Assembly: GCA_943704425.1 (NCBI GenBank)
Contig: CALSCP010001830.1
Location: forward strand, 1 to 44,104
Direction: 5' to 3'
From: Ministeria vibrans ATCC 50519
Taxonomy: Eukaryota; Opisthokonta; Filasterea
DNA: 44,104 bases
This document shows positions 24,380 to 36,100 of this stretch, in pieces. A program made the translations under genes and the position numbers. Within the stretch, counting starts at the first letter, position 1. Each line of letters opens with the position of its first letter. The notes beneath the pieces were generated by a model. That model did no database searches and was not told where the DNA came from. It saw only the letters and a list, made by a program, of their open reading frames with translations.

Positions 24380-24557
24380 GTCAGTGGTGATTGCGCCGGG
24401 CGACGTGGTCGAGGCGAAGTGTAATCTCAAAAGAAAAGTGAAGAACAAATAATTATATTCAGCCTGATTGGTTATTTGGTTCTCGAAGTAGTTCTCTTTA
24501 TTCTGCTGTGACTCTTGCATCGGCCGAAACAAAAATACGCCTGGCTAGTCATCGATC

Positions 24558-25360
24558 ATGGAACTTGCAGACTATCTGGTCTCGTGTGGTCGTCTTCTGC
24601 GATTGGGTTCGGCGACCATTGCAACCGCATCGTCTCTCGTCTCTGAATACATTGTTGCCGAGGCGGCCTGGCGACGGGAGCGACACACCCATTCTAATGA
24701 GTATGGGCAAGAGTGATCGCACGTTTGTCCTCTCTGACTTGTCTGGTTTTCCGGTTTGATGTTAGAGCGACGCTCGACGATTATCTGCTGATTACGACTG
24801 CGCTGTTTGTTGCGAGCAAGGTTGAAGAACACCCGCGGCGCATACGAGACGTTGTTAGTACATGTCATCATCATTTGTGCGGCGGCGAGGAGGTGCTGGC
24901 GGCCACCAGCGACAAGTACTCGCGTTTGCGCGCGGCCGTCATCAACACAGAGATTCTTCTGCTCCGCTCGTGCGCTTTTCGCGTTCCCCGTGCCGGCGAA
25001 CAGCCCCACGAACTTGTTTTATTCTACTTGACCTCCCTGGAGCAGAGCGTGTCGGGGGCGTCGCGGTGGATCGACGCAGTGGCCCAACTGGCGTGGACCT
25101 TCTGCTCCGATTACACCAGCTACTCTCCATTGCTTGCGGCGCTCAACGGCCGATCAGACCGTCCGCGCACACCGTTCACTGGCTCGGGTGCACGCTCGTT
25201 TAGACCGCGCGACATTGCTGCGGGCGCTATCCAGTTTGCACTGGATGTCCACGGCGTCACACTGCGTCTCGACCAAGACCGGCTCTTTGACTCGCCCATT
25301 GCCACAGTCTCGGACGTTCAGCGCGACATGCTTTTGTTCTACGAGCAGGTTCAGCTTTGA
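24558..25360 (+). CDS. CCNQ: Cyclin-box protein related to cyclin Q (FAM58)
   Basis: Two exons (24558-24700, 24766-25360) give 245 residues. The cyclin fold is shown by the N-terminal LRLGSATIATASSLVSEYI (compare cyclin Q/C/L LGMRSIPIATACTIYHKF), then LDDYLLITTALFVASKVEEH, RIRDVVSTCHHHL, INTEILLLRSCAFRV and the second box from ARSFRPRDIAAGAIQFALDV. The KVEE motif is the usual CDK-contact site. In animals cyclin Q activates CDK10; cyclin C, K or L cannot be excluded. A Gly/Arg/Pro-rich loop interrupts the second cyclin box. The ATG at 24558 directly precedes the conserved helix, so no leader is missing. Confidence 0.75.
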
Positions 25361-25370
25361 CCCAAGACAC

Positions 25371-25373
25371 GCA

Positions 25374-25459
<86 letters not shown>

Positions 25460-25463
25460 CATA

Positions 25464-25500
<37 letters not shown>

Positions 25501-25503
25501 GTA
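25371..25503. repeat. (CA)n microsatellite
   Basis: An almost perfect CA repeat of about 130 bp between the stops of the cyclin gene and MECR. Confidence 0.95.
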
Positions 25504-25602
25504 TACACACCAGAAAGAGCACGCAACTGTACCCATTTGTACACATCAAATTTGTATCATTTTATTTTTAAACGTTTCCTTTGCCTTCTTTGCAATTGTG
25601 GC

Positions 25603-26780
25603 TCACTCGCTCTCAGTCCAATCCAACATAAACTTCCGCGTGCCCTTCTCATTGCGCACCACCGCCTCCAGCACACGCGCATACTCGCCAAAGGGCACCA
25701 GTTCAGCCTCCACACGCAATGCCCCGCTCAACATCATGTCAGTCAGTTCGTTGTGCATTCGTTCCTGCTCCACACTGTGCCCATTCTCACGATTCCATCG
25801 CGTCATCCAGAACCCTCTCACGCGCACATCCAAAAAGATAAGCTGCGATGCCTTGACCGCAACAGGTGTGCGGCTCATGCCCCCATACGTGACCAGTGTC
25901 CCGCCTGAGCCTAGGGCGGCCAGCAGAGACGACGCACTCGCACCCCCAACCTAAAGAGGAAGAATGAATCGATCGCCAGTGAGAATCCTTCACCGCTTAC
26001 CATGTCCAGGGCGAGTTTGGGTGCCGTTGCCTTGGTCAACCCCATTGCTGCAGTGGCGTTGCGCACGTCTGCGGCAGATCCAGTGTCGCGCACAACCATG
26101 GTGGCTCCGAGGGCGCTCAGGTGCTCGGCCACTTGGTCAAAGTCGGGTCGGTCTCGGACCAAGCTGATCGTGCGCACCCCACGATGGCGAGCAATTTGAA
26201 CCACACACTCCCCTACAGCGGAATTCCCACCATTCTGTAAGACCACATCGCCTTCGTTGAGCGACGCAAAGTCGTGAAGCAGACGATACGCAGTCGGCGG
26301 ATTCACTGTGAATGATGCTGCTGCCTCAACTGGGAGTCGCCTGTCCACGCGCAGCAAGTCCGAAACATTGTGTACGGCATAGCCTCGCCAGGTGCCGAGA
26401 CCCGCACGGCGCGGCACAACCCAGTCGTCGACAGCGAGCGAGTGGTCGTTTGCGGCTGCGCGGACAACGCGAAAGACGCCCTCGTTGCCCCCCACGGCCG
26501 GCACGGGGGGCTTCACAGGGTACACACCCTCGATCTGGTTGATGTCGGCTGGGTTCACCGGAGTGCACAGTGCCTGTACCAGCACTTGGCTGTTGCCGCT
26601 GCCATCAAAGTGGACGGGAACCTGCGTGAGCTGTACCACCTCTCTTGGAGGTCCGTTGGCAGTGTACGCGAGCGCTGGCGACGTCGTGGGCACGCTACCA
26701 AACGGATGTTGGTGTTGTCGTAACGGACGCGACCGGGACAGCGGCGTGGACAGTCGGAGGCGGGAAGCAAGCGAAAGCAT
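25603..26780 (-). CDS. MECR: Mitochondrial enoyl-[ACP]/CoA reductase
   Basis: Two exons (26780-26001, 25950-25603) give 375 residues (human MECR 373). The enzyme performs the last NADPH-dependent reduction of mitochondrial type II fatty acid synthesis, which supplies the lipoate precursor. The first 35 residues are rich in Arg, Ser and Leu and lack acid residues, a good mitochondrial targeting peptide. Family features: TPVNPADINQIEGVYPVKP containing the catalytic Tyr, PAVGGNEGVFRV, the cofactor-binding QNGGNSAVGECVVQIA, and GGTLVTYGGMSRTPV in exon 2. The end GFWMTRW and the C-terminal helix fit MECR rather than quinone reductase. It sits alone between the cyclin gene and an HPS1/Fuzzy-like gene. 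Confidence 0.95.
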
Positions 26781-27280
26781 GAAAAATCAATGATGAATAA
26801 TACTGTGTTTGGATTTCCCGGTTTTCGTATAAAGCATGATATAATTATTCCGTTGTCATAGTTTCCCCAGAGAACACAGGGGCGGAAGTGCTTGATACTC
26901 GACATACTGATTACTGAGCGGCAGGGATCGCGCATACTGCTTTGGCAAGGGTCTTTGTGGTGCTGGCACACCGCTGGGTGAGCACAGAGTGAGGTTGAGG
27001 GTGAGGGTCACCCTCACTCACTCGGCACAGTGGAAGAGGTCTGGTGCTCTCCAGCAGTGATGGTCGTTGTTGAAATGTTGGTGTTAATGTTGGTGTTGAG
27101 ACTGCATAATATCCTTTCCCTGAGCGGCAGAGCTCGCCCGCGTCTTTCAGTTTATTTTTATAAAAAGTGGACTCAACGTGATTCTTCAAAATGTAAAAAT
27201 TAATATTATTTTTATGATCAGAGTTAAAAAGAATAATTATTATACACCGTAAAATGCGTTGACAAAAACACAATACTATG
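26781..27280. other. Intergenic, upstream of MECR
   Basis: These 500 bp hold the MECR promoter and the 3' UTR of the next gene. I see an 11-mer CTGAGCGGCAG twice (26914, 27120) and a perfect hairpin GTGAGGG-TCA-CCCTCAC at 27001-27017. A minus-strand open frame crosses it but has no recognisable protein. Confidence 0.5.
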
Positions 27281-29525
27281 TTACAGACCAAAATGAGCCT
27301 TGAAGGCCAACTCGACCATCGACTGAGGCACGGACTCATGGTAGCAGACAAACAGCTCAAGGGCGGGCATGGCCTGGCGTCGGCCCACACACCAGTAGTC
27401 CAGCGACACCGACTGGCTCTTCTTGGGGGCTTTGCGCCCTGCAAAGGGTGCGCTGGTCGAGAGTAGCACACCATGCTCAGCACACTCAGCACCACTCTAC
27501 AATAAAGACTCACCAATCAGTCGAACAAACAACGGTATGCAAAACGTACTGCGATCGCCGAAGCAAGCAAGGGACGCAAGAGCGGGATGGTGCGGCGGAA
27601 GGAATCAAGCAGTAGCGCATGGACGGGCCCACAGGAGGAAGAAGCGGGCGCCACGGGCACATATGCAATGCCCGTCAGCCCATCCACTGTGATTGACTCA
27701 AACAGAACATTGCGCACGCCCGAGGTCAGTCTAAATCGCGAAAGTAATGTGATGAGAACAAGAGCAAGTAAAAACTCTTTTTCAAAACCTATGTCTCTGA
27801 GTGAGCTGTGCCTGTTGTGACTGTCGTTGTGCGTGCAGAGGAGTGATTGCGCCGAGTGTGCTGCTTTGAGACGGCACAGACACGTTTGCAATCGATTGTG
27901 ACCGCACTGCGCGTTTGTGACCCTTTTCACTAGGAGCTTCACTAAGATTTTCACCTGTGCAAGTAGTAATAACAATAAGCGGAGTCAATCGTGAAGTAGG
28001 GCAATTCGCACTTCGTACTGGATTGAGAACGGGAGGAACGCAGACCCATTGATTGAAGGACACCGGAGAAGGAGCCACGACGGGCGGACGATGGAAGAGC
28101 AACGGCACCGGAGCCAGCACTTGAGGAGGAAGAGGGTGCGAGGACAGGGGTGGGGGGACGCACGGTAGCAGATGAGGGGAGGAAGGACTCGGCGGGGGTG
28201 ACGGCAGGGGCGCACGAGCCACCCGCACACGCGCTGAGCTGACTCATCAGGCCCGTGTCCGCGAGGGCGTACAGCGCCTGCTTGCCTTCCGTGATAAGAA
28301 GCGGGTCGGCCAAAAGAGGCTCTGGGTCGCCGTGACGGCTGCTGCGATTGCTGTGAGTTTCGATGCTCTCCAAGAGAGCACACACAATGGTGCTTCCTTT
28401 GGCAATGCACAGCAGTGCCTGTCGTTGGTCTGACAGTGAGTTATCCAGGTCCAAAACTTCGCGCCAAATCACTGCGTCCTCGGGCTGACGTGCCGCCACA
28501 GCCCCAAGGACGTCGTAGAGCCAGCAGAAGTGGGCAATGAGGCGGTGCTGGGAGGCGCTGAGGGTGCCATGTACAAGGCGCCCGCTGTGCAGCAGACACG
28601 TGCCGAGGCACAGATAGGCGTGCGGCTGGTCGCTGGCCTGAGCCAGTCTACTGCGATCAGAGCCTTCAAGCTGATCGAGGACGCTGGCCACTTGGGCCAT
28701 GGCGGCGGCGGGTAAACGTGTGCCGAGTGCCGAGGCGTCGCAGGCGAGTCGTGCACGCGCGAGTGCGCCTGTGAGATCACCCTGGCGCATTGTGTCGAGC
28801 GTGTGCGCACAGAACACATCGACGCGTTCGTTGAGGTCGTCTTGAAGACGAGGCGAGGCGGATGCAGCTGTATCGTTGCCCCACACACGTTCAAAGGTGG
28901 GCACGGCAAAGAGCAAGAGGCGCGCCACTGAGTCACAGAACAGACGAAGGGTCTCGGTAGAGGTGCTGCCCAGAGGTACGTAAATGTGTAGAGCGTGTCC
29001 TGGCAAGAGTGCTCGTGCTATTAAGAGACCACGAGTAGCATCGCTGCGACTGTGCAGCGTCACAACGGTTGTCCGTGGCGACGACGGCGAATCCTTTTGC
29101 TGCAGCACCATTTCGGCATGAGAGCGCGCCAGCAAGCCGGTGGCCGTGGTCACAATGCCACTGAGTGCCTCAAGGGACTCAAGGGAGCCCACAACACGGC
29201 GAGACAAGACCGTGTCGGGCTCGTCTTCGCGACGCGACGGTCGACGCACCGCAACCAGATAGGGCTCGGCCAGGACGGCCTCCGCTGCGATCTGCTCCAA
29301 CACCGCAGCACTCTGAGTGACTATTCCATCGCGTCGCGACGAGCCCGTGGGTGCAGCAGCATCGCGAGGCGAGTTTGGCAAGGATTGAGTGTGACTCAGC
29401 GGGACGTGAGTTGCAACGGTCGCAGTCGCACCATCATTGGACGACCCTCCGCCCCCTCCACTGCTGAGTCGTTTCAAAAGCTTGCGAACACCCCGACGCG
29501 GAGGCGCCGCTTCAGCAGGGTCCAT
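27281..29525 (-). CDS. Large protein, possibly of the HPS1/CCZ1/Fuzzy (longin-type) group
   Basis: Four exons (29525-28019, 27954-27789, 27730-27550, 27496-27281) give 689 residues. The N-terminus is basic and low-complexity, and the middle is alpha/beta with HALHIYVPLGS followed by TLRLFCDSVARLLLFAVPTF. A Ser/Pro-rich linker follows, then a C-terminal domain with VRNVLFESITVDGLTGIAYV and ALELFVCYHESVPQSMVELA. The order, overall length and these segments are reminiscent of HPS1, the BLOC-3 subunit (700 residues), and of the Fuzzy/Inturned/CCZ1 relatives, which act as Rab exchange factors or in planar polarity. This is a weak, by-eye resemblance. The first ATG, at 29525, follows an AT-rich stretch shared with ACTL6, 128 bp away and divergent. 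Confidence 0.45.
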
Positions 29526-29653
29526 AAAGGGTCAAACGACAAAGAGAAAAAGAGATTGTGATGATCTACATTCGCTCTCGAGTCTCGATTCTCTATGCTT
29601 ATTTATTTTCTTATATCATTAATCATACAAATTTTCTCGCTTCAGCTTGAAGA
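29526..29653. promoter_or_regulatory. Compact divergent promoter, HPS1-like/ACTL6
   Basis: 128 bp between two divergent start codons; AT-rich centre with TTATTTATTTTCTTATATC. Shared promoter inferred from spacing. Confidence 0.5.
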
Positions 29654-29685
29654 ATGAGCGGAGCAGTATATGGCGGTGGTACGTT

Positions 29686-29744
<59 letters not shown>

Positions 29745-30360
29745 TCTCTCTCTCTCTCTATCTCTCTCTTCAGTCTGTGTTGAAATGGTTTTGGTGTTCT
29801 TATGTCTTTGGCAGATGAGGTTGGCGCTCTTGTGTTTGACATTGGATCACACTCGACCCGGGTCGGCTTTGCGGGCGAGGAAACACCCAAAGTGAGAGTG
29901 ATTGTGTTGTGTGTTTTGTCTTTTCCTCATTTCTGACTTGTTGGCTCTTCTCTGCTCACTCACACACAAGGCGGTGTTCCCGTCGTACGTCGGGACCAAA
30001 GGAGATGCCTCCAGTGATACAGCAATGGACGTGGATGGCGCTGAAAGTAGGCTAAAACGCAGAGAGAGAGAGAGAGTGAGAGAGAGAGACGTTTGACGGA
30101 CTCTGATCGATAGGAAAAGGATCGAATCGCGTCGGAAACACTGCCCTGTCGACGCCCAGCGACGGCATGGCCCTGGCGTGTCCCATCAAAGACGGAATAG
30201 GTTTGCATGTGTTGATTTTCAGCCGAATAGTCTCACACACAGAAAACGTGTTTCTCCTTCATTCACTTTGCAGTTGTCAATTGGGACCACTACGACGCAC
30301 TCATTAGGTCTGTCGCATTTGCTATATTCTTATCCTTGCCACTCACACTCTCTCTCTCTC

Positions 30361-30434
<74 letters not shown>

Positions 30435-31162
30435 ATATCGTTCCAGCCATGGTTTGGAGAGCCTTCGTGTCGACGCACAGCAGTATCCACTCATCTTCTC
30501 CGAATGTGCCTGGAACTCACGTCATGCGCGGTACGCCGACGGAGACGTTGATCCATGTGACTTAACCGTGCGCCTCTTCTTGTTTACGACTGACGCAGTG
30601 AACGACTGACGGAGCTTGCCTTTGAAAAATACAACACACCAGGCTTCTTTGTGAGCAAGTCGCCTGTGCTTGCAGCGTACGCACACACACACACACACAC
30701 GCTCACACAGTCGCATGTGCTGTCCCGCAGTGTGGCTGATACCTTGTGTGCTTGATCTGTAGGTTCTCGACGGGACGCTACACGGGGATTGTGGTGGACA
30801 TTGGGGCGACGCAGACGAGCTGTGTGCCCATTGTCGATGGGTTTGTGCTGCAAAAGCCCATTGTGCGTTCGCACTTGGCTGGAAACTTCATTGCAGACCA
30901 GGCGAGAAACATAGTCGAAACGGTATAGTTATTGTGCAGAAAAAGAGAATTGACTGGGCACTAATGAAATAAGCTGCTCTATTTGTTAGACACATGGGAC
31001 GCACCTAGTGCCAGTGTATGAGGTGGGAGGACGAGGGGCGGAGGCGCACGAGACGTACCGCGCGTGGCGGGTGCGTGCTTTGGCCGAGGACGTTGTTGCT
31101 GCTGTGGCCACGACAGATCTCACCGGACACTCTGAGTATTCAATTTAGTTGTGTGTGTGTGT

Positions 31163-31199
<37 letters not shown>

Positions 31200-31284
31200 C
31201 TCTCTCTTTCTGTGTCTCTCTCTTTCTGTTGTGTGTGTCTCTCTTTCTGTTGTGTGTCTCTCTTTGTTGTAGTTGTAGTTGTAG

Positions 31285-31315
<31 letters not shown>

Positions 31316-32103
31316 CGTTGACTTGTATGTGTGTGTCTGTGTTTGTAGACAATCAGTGTCGAGTGTCGCTTATGACTTTACGAATGGCGAGCAACGTGAG
31401 TTTGGAGCCGAACGCACGCGACTGGGCGAGATTATGTTTGACCCAGTGGTACACGCATCGCCAGTAAGACAAGACAAGGCATGCCTTTTTGAGAGACACA
31501 CAGAGCTGCACTGATTGTGCGTTGTAGATGAGTGCGACTGTGCTTGATGGCGATGGGTCGTCTCCACTGGCCATTCCCCAGCACGGTTCGCTGCCTATAT
31601 TTTTCACTGTGTGTCACTCATTGTGCATCTTGTACTGTGTAGGACTGTCGGACATGGTGAAGATGTGTGTGGACAAGTGCGATGTGGATGTGCGCGTCAG
31701 TCTTGCGTCCAGCATCATCTTAGCAGGTTTCTCTCTCATTCTCTCATTCACTCATTCAATCGCTGTGCTTACTTTCGTGTTGTTTAGGCGGAGGTTCTCT
31801 CATTCCTAATCTCAGCGAACGTCTCCAGAGTGATCTCACCTCTAAACTCTCGCACGTAACACTCCCCATACACGAAACACAAAGCTGATTGAACCTCACA
31901 CATGCACACACACGCACGCACGTCTTTCCCCACAGCAAATGAAGGTCAAGGTGCACACTTCGACGATGGCTGTCGAGCGTCGCTTTGCGTCGTGGATTGG
32001 TGGCTCCATTCTCGGCTCCCTTGGCTCCTTCCAGCAGCTGTGGGTCTCCAAGGCCGAGTATGACGAGCATGGAAAGTCCTTTGTCGAGAAGAAATGTTCC
32101 TAA
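29654..32103 (+). CDS. ACTL6: Actin-related protein 4 (ACTL6/BAF53)
   Basis: Fourteen short exons (29654-29678, 29815-29891, 29971-30046, 30114-30200, 30274-30307, 30447-30530, 30599-30676, 30763-30922, 30990-31135, 31349-31463, 31528-31585, 31643-31726, 31788-31855, 31936-32103) give 419 residues; human ACTL6A has 429. The start [20 protein letters not shown] is almost identical to the human protein. Actin-fold landmarks are [72 protein letters not shown] and, at the end, [20 protein letters not shown]. It is a nuclear subunit of SWI/SNF, INO80 and NuA4-type complexes. It has the densest introns in the window; many contain TG or TC microsatellites. Loss of parts of actin subdomain 2 fits Arp4. 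Confidence 0.96.
29689..29770. repeat. (TG)n(TC)n microsatellite, ACTL6 intron 1
   Basis: TG repeats to 29742 continue directly into TC repeats within the first intron of ACTL6. Confidence 0.9.
30361..30433. repeat. (TG)n microsatellite, ACTL6 intron 5
   Basis: About 35 TG units immediately upstream of an acceptor (TTCCAG at 30441). Confidence 0.9.
31151..31320. repeat. Mixed TG, TC and TTG repeats, ACTL6 intron 9
   Basis: TG, then TC interspersed with TTTCTGTGTC copies, then (TTG)n/(GTAGTT)n fill most of this 213 bp intron. Confidence 0.85.
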
Positions 32104-32241
32104 CCCCTTCCTCCGCCTCACTCACTCTCTTTTCCACTCCACATGCACACACTGCGCTTGAATACACTTTTAAATTTTCTTTTCGTTTTGACGCAAATCA
32201 TAAAACGTTTTTTTTTTTTTTACATTTCAGTCTCTGGGGTG

Positions 32242-32242
<1 letters not shown>

Positions 32243-32327
<85 letters not shown>
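32243..32327. repeat. (TC)n microsatellite between ACTL6 and THOC2 stops
   Basis: Pure TC repeats in the 260 bp between two convergent genes. No gene is cut here, but this tract could hide another join. Confidence 0.9.
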
Positions 32328-32330
<3 letters not shown>

Positions 32331-32363
32331 ATTATTCTATTCTTGACACACTCTCCTTTCCAC

Positions 32364-33088
32364 TCAGCGTCTCTTGCGATCCTTTCCCTCCTTCTCGCGT
32401 GAGCTCCCGCTGCCACCGCCGTGTTCGTCGCGACGGCGCTTGGACGCAAATGATCCGTTTGCTCCGTCGCCGCCGTTGCCGTCGGTAGACGTAGACTCAC
32501 TGCCACGGTGGCGCTTACGTGATGATGATGATGACGACGACGATGCACTCGTCTCTGCGCCACTCGTTGTCACCACGACCACTGAGGCACTTGCACTCGG
32601 CGAGTCGCGTCGTCGAGATCGCTCGTCCGACCTGTCTTCAGACTCCTTATGTGCTCGCTTTGACTCGCGCTCTTCACCTTTGGACAATGACGACGAAGTG
32701 GCTGCTGTGTCCTTCTCAGTACGACGTCGACTACTCGACGACGACGACGACGATGACGATGGCTCATCAGCATCCTCGGCAGGGCGCTTGTCGCTTGATC
32801 GTGACTGACTGCGTCCGCTGCGCTCCTTGTCCGACTTGCGACTATCTTCCTTTGCGTCCTCCTTCCGATCCCGCCTTGACGACGAGGAAGAAGAAGGCAC
32901 CGCCGCCGCCTCCTCTTTGTCTTCCTTGGCATCGTCCTTCTTGGCTCCCCGTGCAGTCGACATGTCATGAAACGCCTCCTCTGGCACAAATTCCGCCTTG
33001 CGCTTCTGCAACATGGCGTAGTACCGTGCCCCAAGCACTTTAATGTCCTCCCGCTGGTCTTCGTCTTTCAGTCGCGTCACACTGTGCA

Positions 33089-33133
<45 letters not shown>

Positions 33134-36100
33134 GAGATAAAGAAAAATTAATGCAAAATAGATATACACACGATGATTAGACGCAAGTACCGTTTGAGAA
33201 TGGCAGCCGCACTATTGTTGAGGCGGGGAAAGTGAGCGTTGATCATGTTGAGGATGATGAGACAGTTGCGCGTCTGCATGTACTCGCCATCCTGCAGACA
33301 CGCGAGGAACGCCTTGGACATGCGGATGTGCCACTTGTGACACAGGTGGCGAAAGTTCTCAAAGGAGACGGCCGGGCCATTCTTGCTCGCGGCAAATCCA
33401 GTGTGGTTGGCGCACTCGGCGTCGTAGAGTGCCTGATCGCTGTGCCAGCGCATGAGGCCCGCAAGTGTCTCGGCCAGAAAGCGACCGTAGCGCCCTGCCT
33501 CGTTCTCGGTGCAGCAACTGAGGGTGCAGGTGATGTCGGAAACAACACGGTCGTAGTAGCTGATCACAAGGAAATTAGGCGTGTTGCACTTGTGCATCTG
33601 CTGCACAAACAAATCACAGTAGAGAGCGTCGGGCGCCGAAAAGAGCACGCGCGGGTAGACGCACAGCTGAAGAAACTGCGTGATGATGTCGCGATGCTGG
33701 ACATTGTCGCTGATCCACTCGGCGCATTCGGAGCGCAGACGACCCAGCACGCGTGTGTGGTTCGTCTCCTGCTTCTCACGCTCGAGCTGCAGCTGCGAAA
33801 TGATGGAGGTGATGCGCTCGCGCTCACGACGGCGCTTGGTGTCCGATGTGAGGGCGGGGTTGTCATCGATGGCGGCAATCGCTGCGCGTTGGGTGGTCAC
33901 CTCAAGCTCGTACCGTTCCGTAGGTACTGTCAGATCGTAGAGCGACAGCGACCAAAAGGTCATGAAGAACTTGGGGGTGATCTTGGCCCAGACTTTGTCG
34001 GGATGGAGTCCACGCACATCATCAAGGGTGGGTGCAAGCGCAGAGCGCACCGCAAGCGCATACAATTTCTGGTTGGACACTTTGCCTTTGGACGATGGCG
34101 ACGCAGCGGTCGTGGATGATGAGGATTGTGCTGCGGCTGTCTCTGCGGCTGCAGTGGCAGTGGCAGCCTCAATGGCAATGGCGAAGGTGGGGCGCAGCAG
34201 AAAGAAGGCAGCCTCGGCGGGCAGATGGAACTCATTGCAGAGCTCACGGAGCGACGGAATGAGCGACTTGTACTCGGACGTGGACAGGTGGGTGGTCAAG
34301 AAGGTGACATACTCGACAAAGGTGGAGTGGCACTCGTCGTACAGCTGTGAGACGTGCTTGAGATGCGTCGTGTCGCTGTTGAAGATGAGTGAGTCGCGCG
34401 TCTGCGCAATCAGAATGCACAACGGCAGTGCAAAGTGGTTGCTCATCAGAGCGCCCTACACACACACACACGCACCAAGAAAAAAAAAAAAAAACAAAAA
34501 AACGAACAAAAAAAAACAAACAAACAAACAAACAAACAAACAAACAAACAAACATGCCATTGTATTCGTTAATCTTCTGATACTACAATGATTGAAAAAC
34601 TATTATTATTATTTCTCTTGGCCTACCTTGAGACGAGCGGCGGACTTGCGAATGTTTCTCGCTTGGGAGAAGGTGCCGCCTTCGTTGCGGAGGGTCTCAC
34701 CGCCCATGAGCGCCTGGATCTGCCGGTCGCCAAGATCCTCAGGCAGCTCGATGCCCGCCATCTTCTGGACGAGCTCCTTGAGGACAATGAGGTCGACGGT
34801 CGAGCTTTGTTGGAGCTGGAGAAGTGTGTACTGGAGCAAACCGGTAATGTCGATGACGGAGTAGCGACGGAAGAGATGCCCGGCAAAGAGGGCGGTGCAG
34901 CGGAGCCAGCCCGAGACGGAGTTGCCGTCGGACTTCATGCGCTCTTTGTCGGGCGCTACAAGCGAGTCGACAATGGCAAAGGCAAGAACGTCGTAGGCAA
35001 AGGGCGTAAGAAAGCGCAGTGAGTCGACGAGAGGAAGGATAAAGTTGTCGTAGGCCTGGACCTTGTCGAGGACCTCGCCGTACACCACGAGCGGATTGCA
35101 GTGCGCGAGTTTGCCCAGTTTGCGTCCGTACTGGCGCGTGTTGTCTTTTGTGACGCGACGCAGCAGATTGCGTGTGTCCTTTTGCACTTCCGCGCGCACC
35201 ACAAGCAATTCGGGCAGGCGCGCGTATGACTCGGTCTTCCAGCGGCCGTAGAGGCGGTAGCGCATCTCAAAGGGCAGTTGGGACAAAAGCATCCAAATTT
35301 CCTCGCAGAGACCCGGATTTGACTGCATGAGCGAGAGCGACGGCAACAGAGTGGTGTGCACAAGATCCTCGACGAGGGCGACGGACGCGGCCAGGTCGCC
35401 ATTGTCCGCGAGCTCAGCGGTGCCCTCCTCTTTGAGAGAGGCCGCCGTGTTGTCGTGCGAGTGCTTGAGAAGCGCCACTGCAACACGGACGAGCTTGACA
35501 ACGAGAATGGGGTCGCGGTGAGCAAATCGACCAAGGCGCAGCGCCATGGGGAAGACGGTCTTGTGGAGGGTGTCGAGCGTGTAACATGGCCCATTGGCGA
35601 CGTCGGCTCCGCCTGGAGAGGTACCCTTGGCAAAGGGGTGAGCCAGCGGGCGGTAGACAGGTTCAAGGGCACGATGAATGAGGCGTGAGAGAATGAGCGA
35701 GACAGGTGTGTGCAGCACAGCAGCAAAGGGCGGCATGGTGCGCATTAGGCGATCGGCAATTTGGAAGTCACCGAGTTCGAGCAGCGCCAGACACACGCCG
35801 ACCTGTTGGTGGAGTGGGTGGTCGCCGACCACGTCGACGGGCGCAATTGTGGCCGTGACCGCTGAAGGGGCTGGCGTGGGCGTAGGAATAGACGGGGGAG
35901 GTGGAGTGGATGCTGGGGTTGAGCGAGGAGTGGCGACAATGGCCGTTGTGGCGGTGATGGCGCCATCTTCCTTGTCGTCTTTGCCGTCGTCTTTCGCCGT
36001 GCCTGTGGTGGTGGCAGGGGCGCTGCCACCTGCCAAGCTGACTGTACCAATGCGTCGTGCTTGAGTACGTGCATCGGCAAGCCAGCTACTGCTCTCGGAG

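Noticed and set aside
25371-25503. Array-like repeat that might suggest CRISPR
   Set aside because: It is a dinucleotide (CA)n microsatellite without spacers, in a eukaryotic genome.
26911-27516. 201-codon minus-strand frame upstream of MECR
   Set aside because: Overlaps the last exon of the HPS1-like gene in another frame, and the unique part has no recognisable domain or start context.
33232-34119. 295-codon plus-strand open frame
   Set aside because: Antisense shadow of the conserved THOC2 exon 3.
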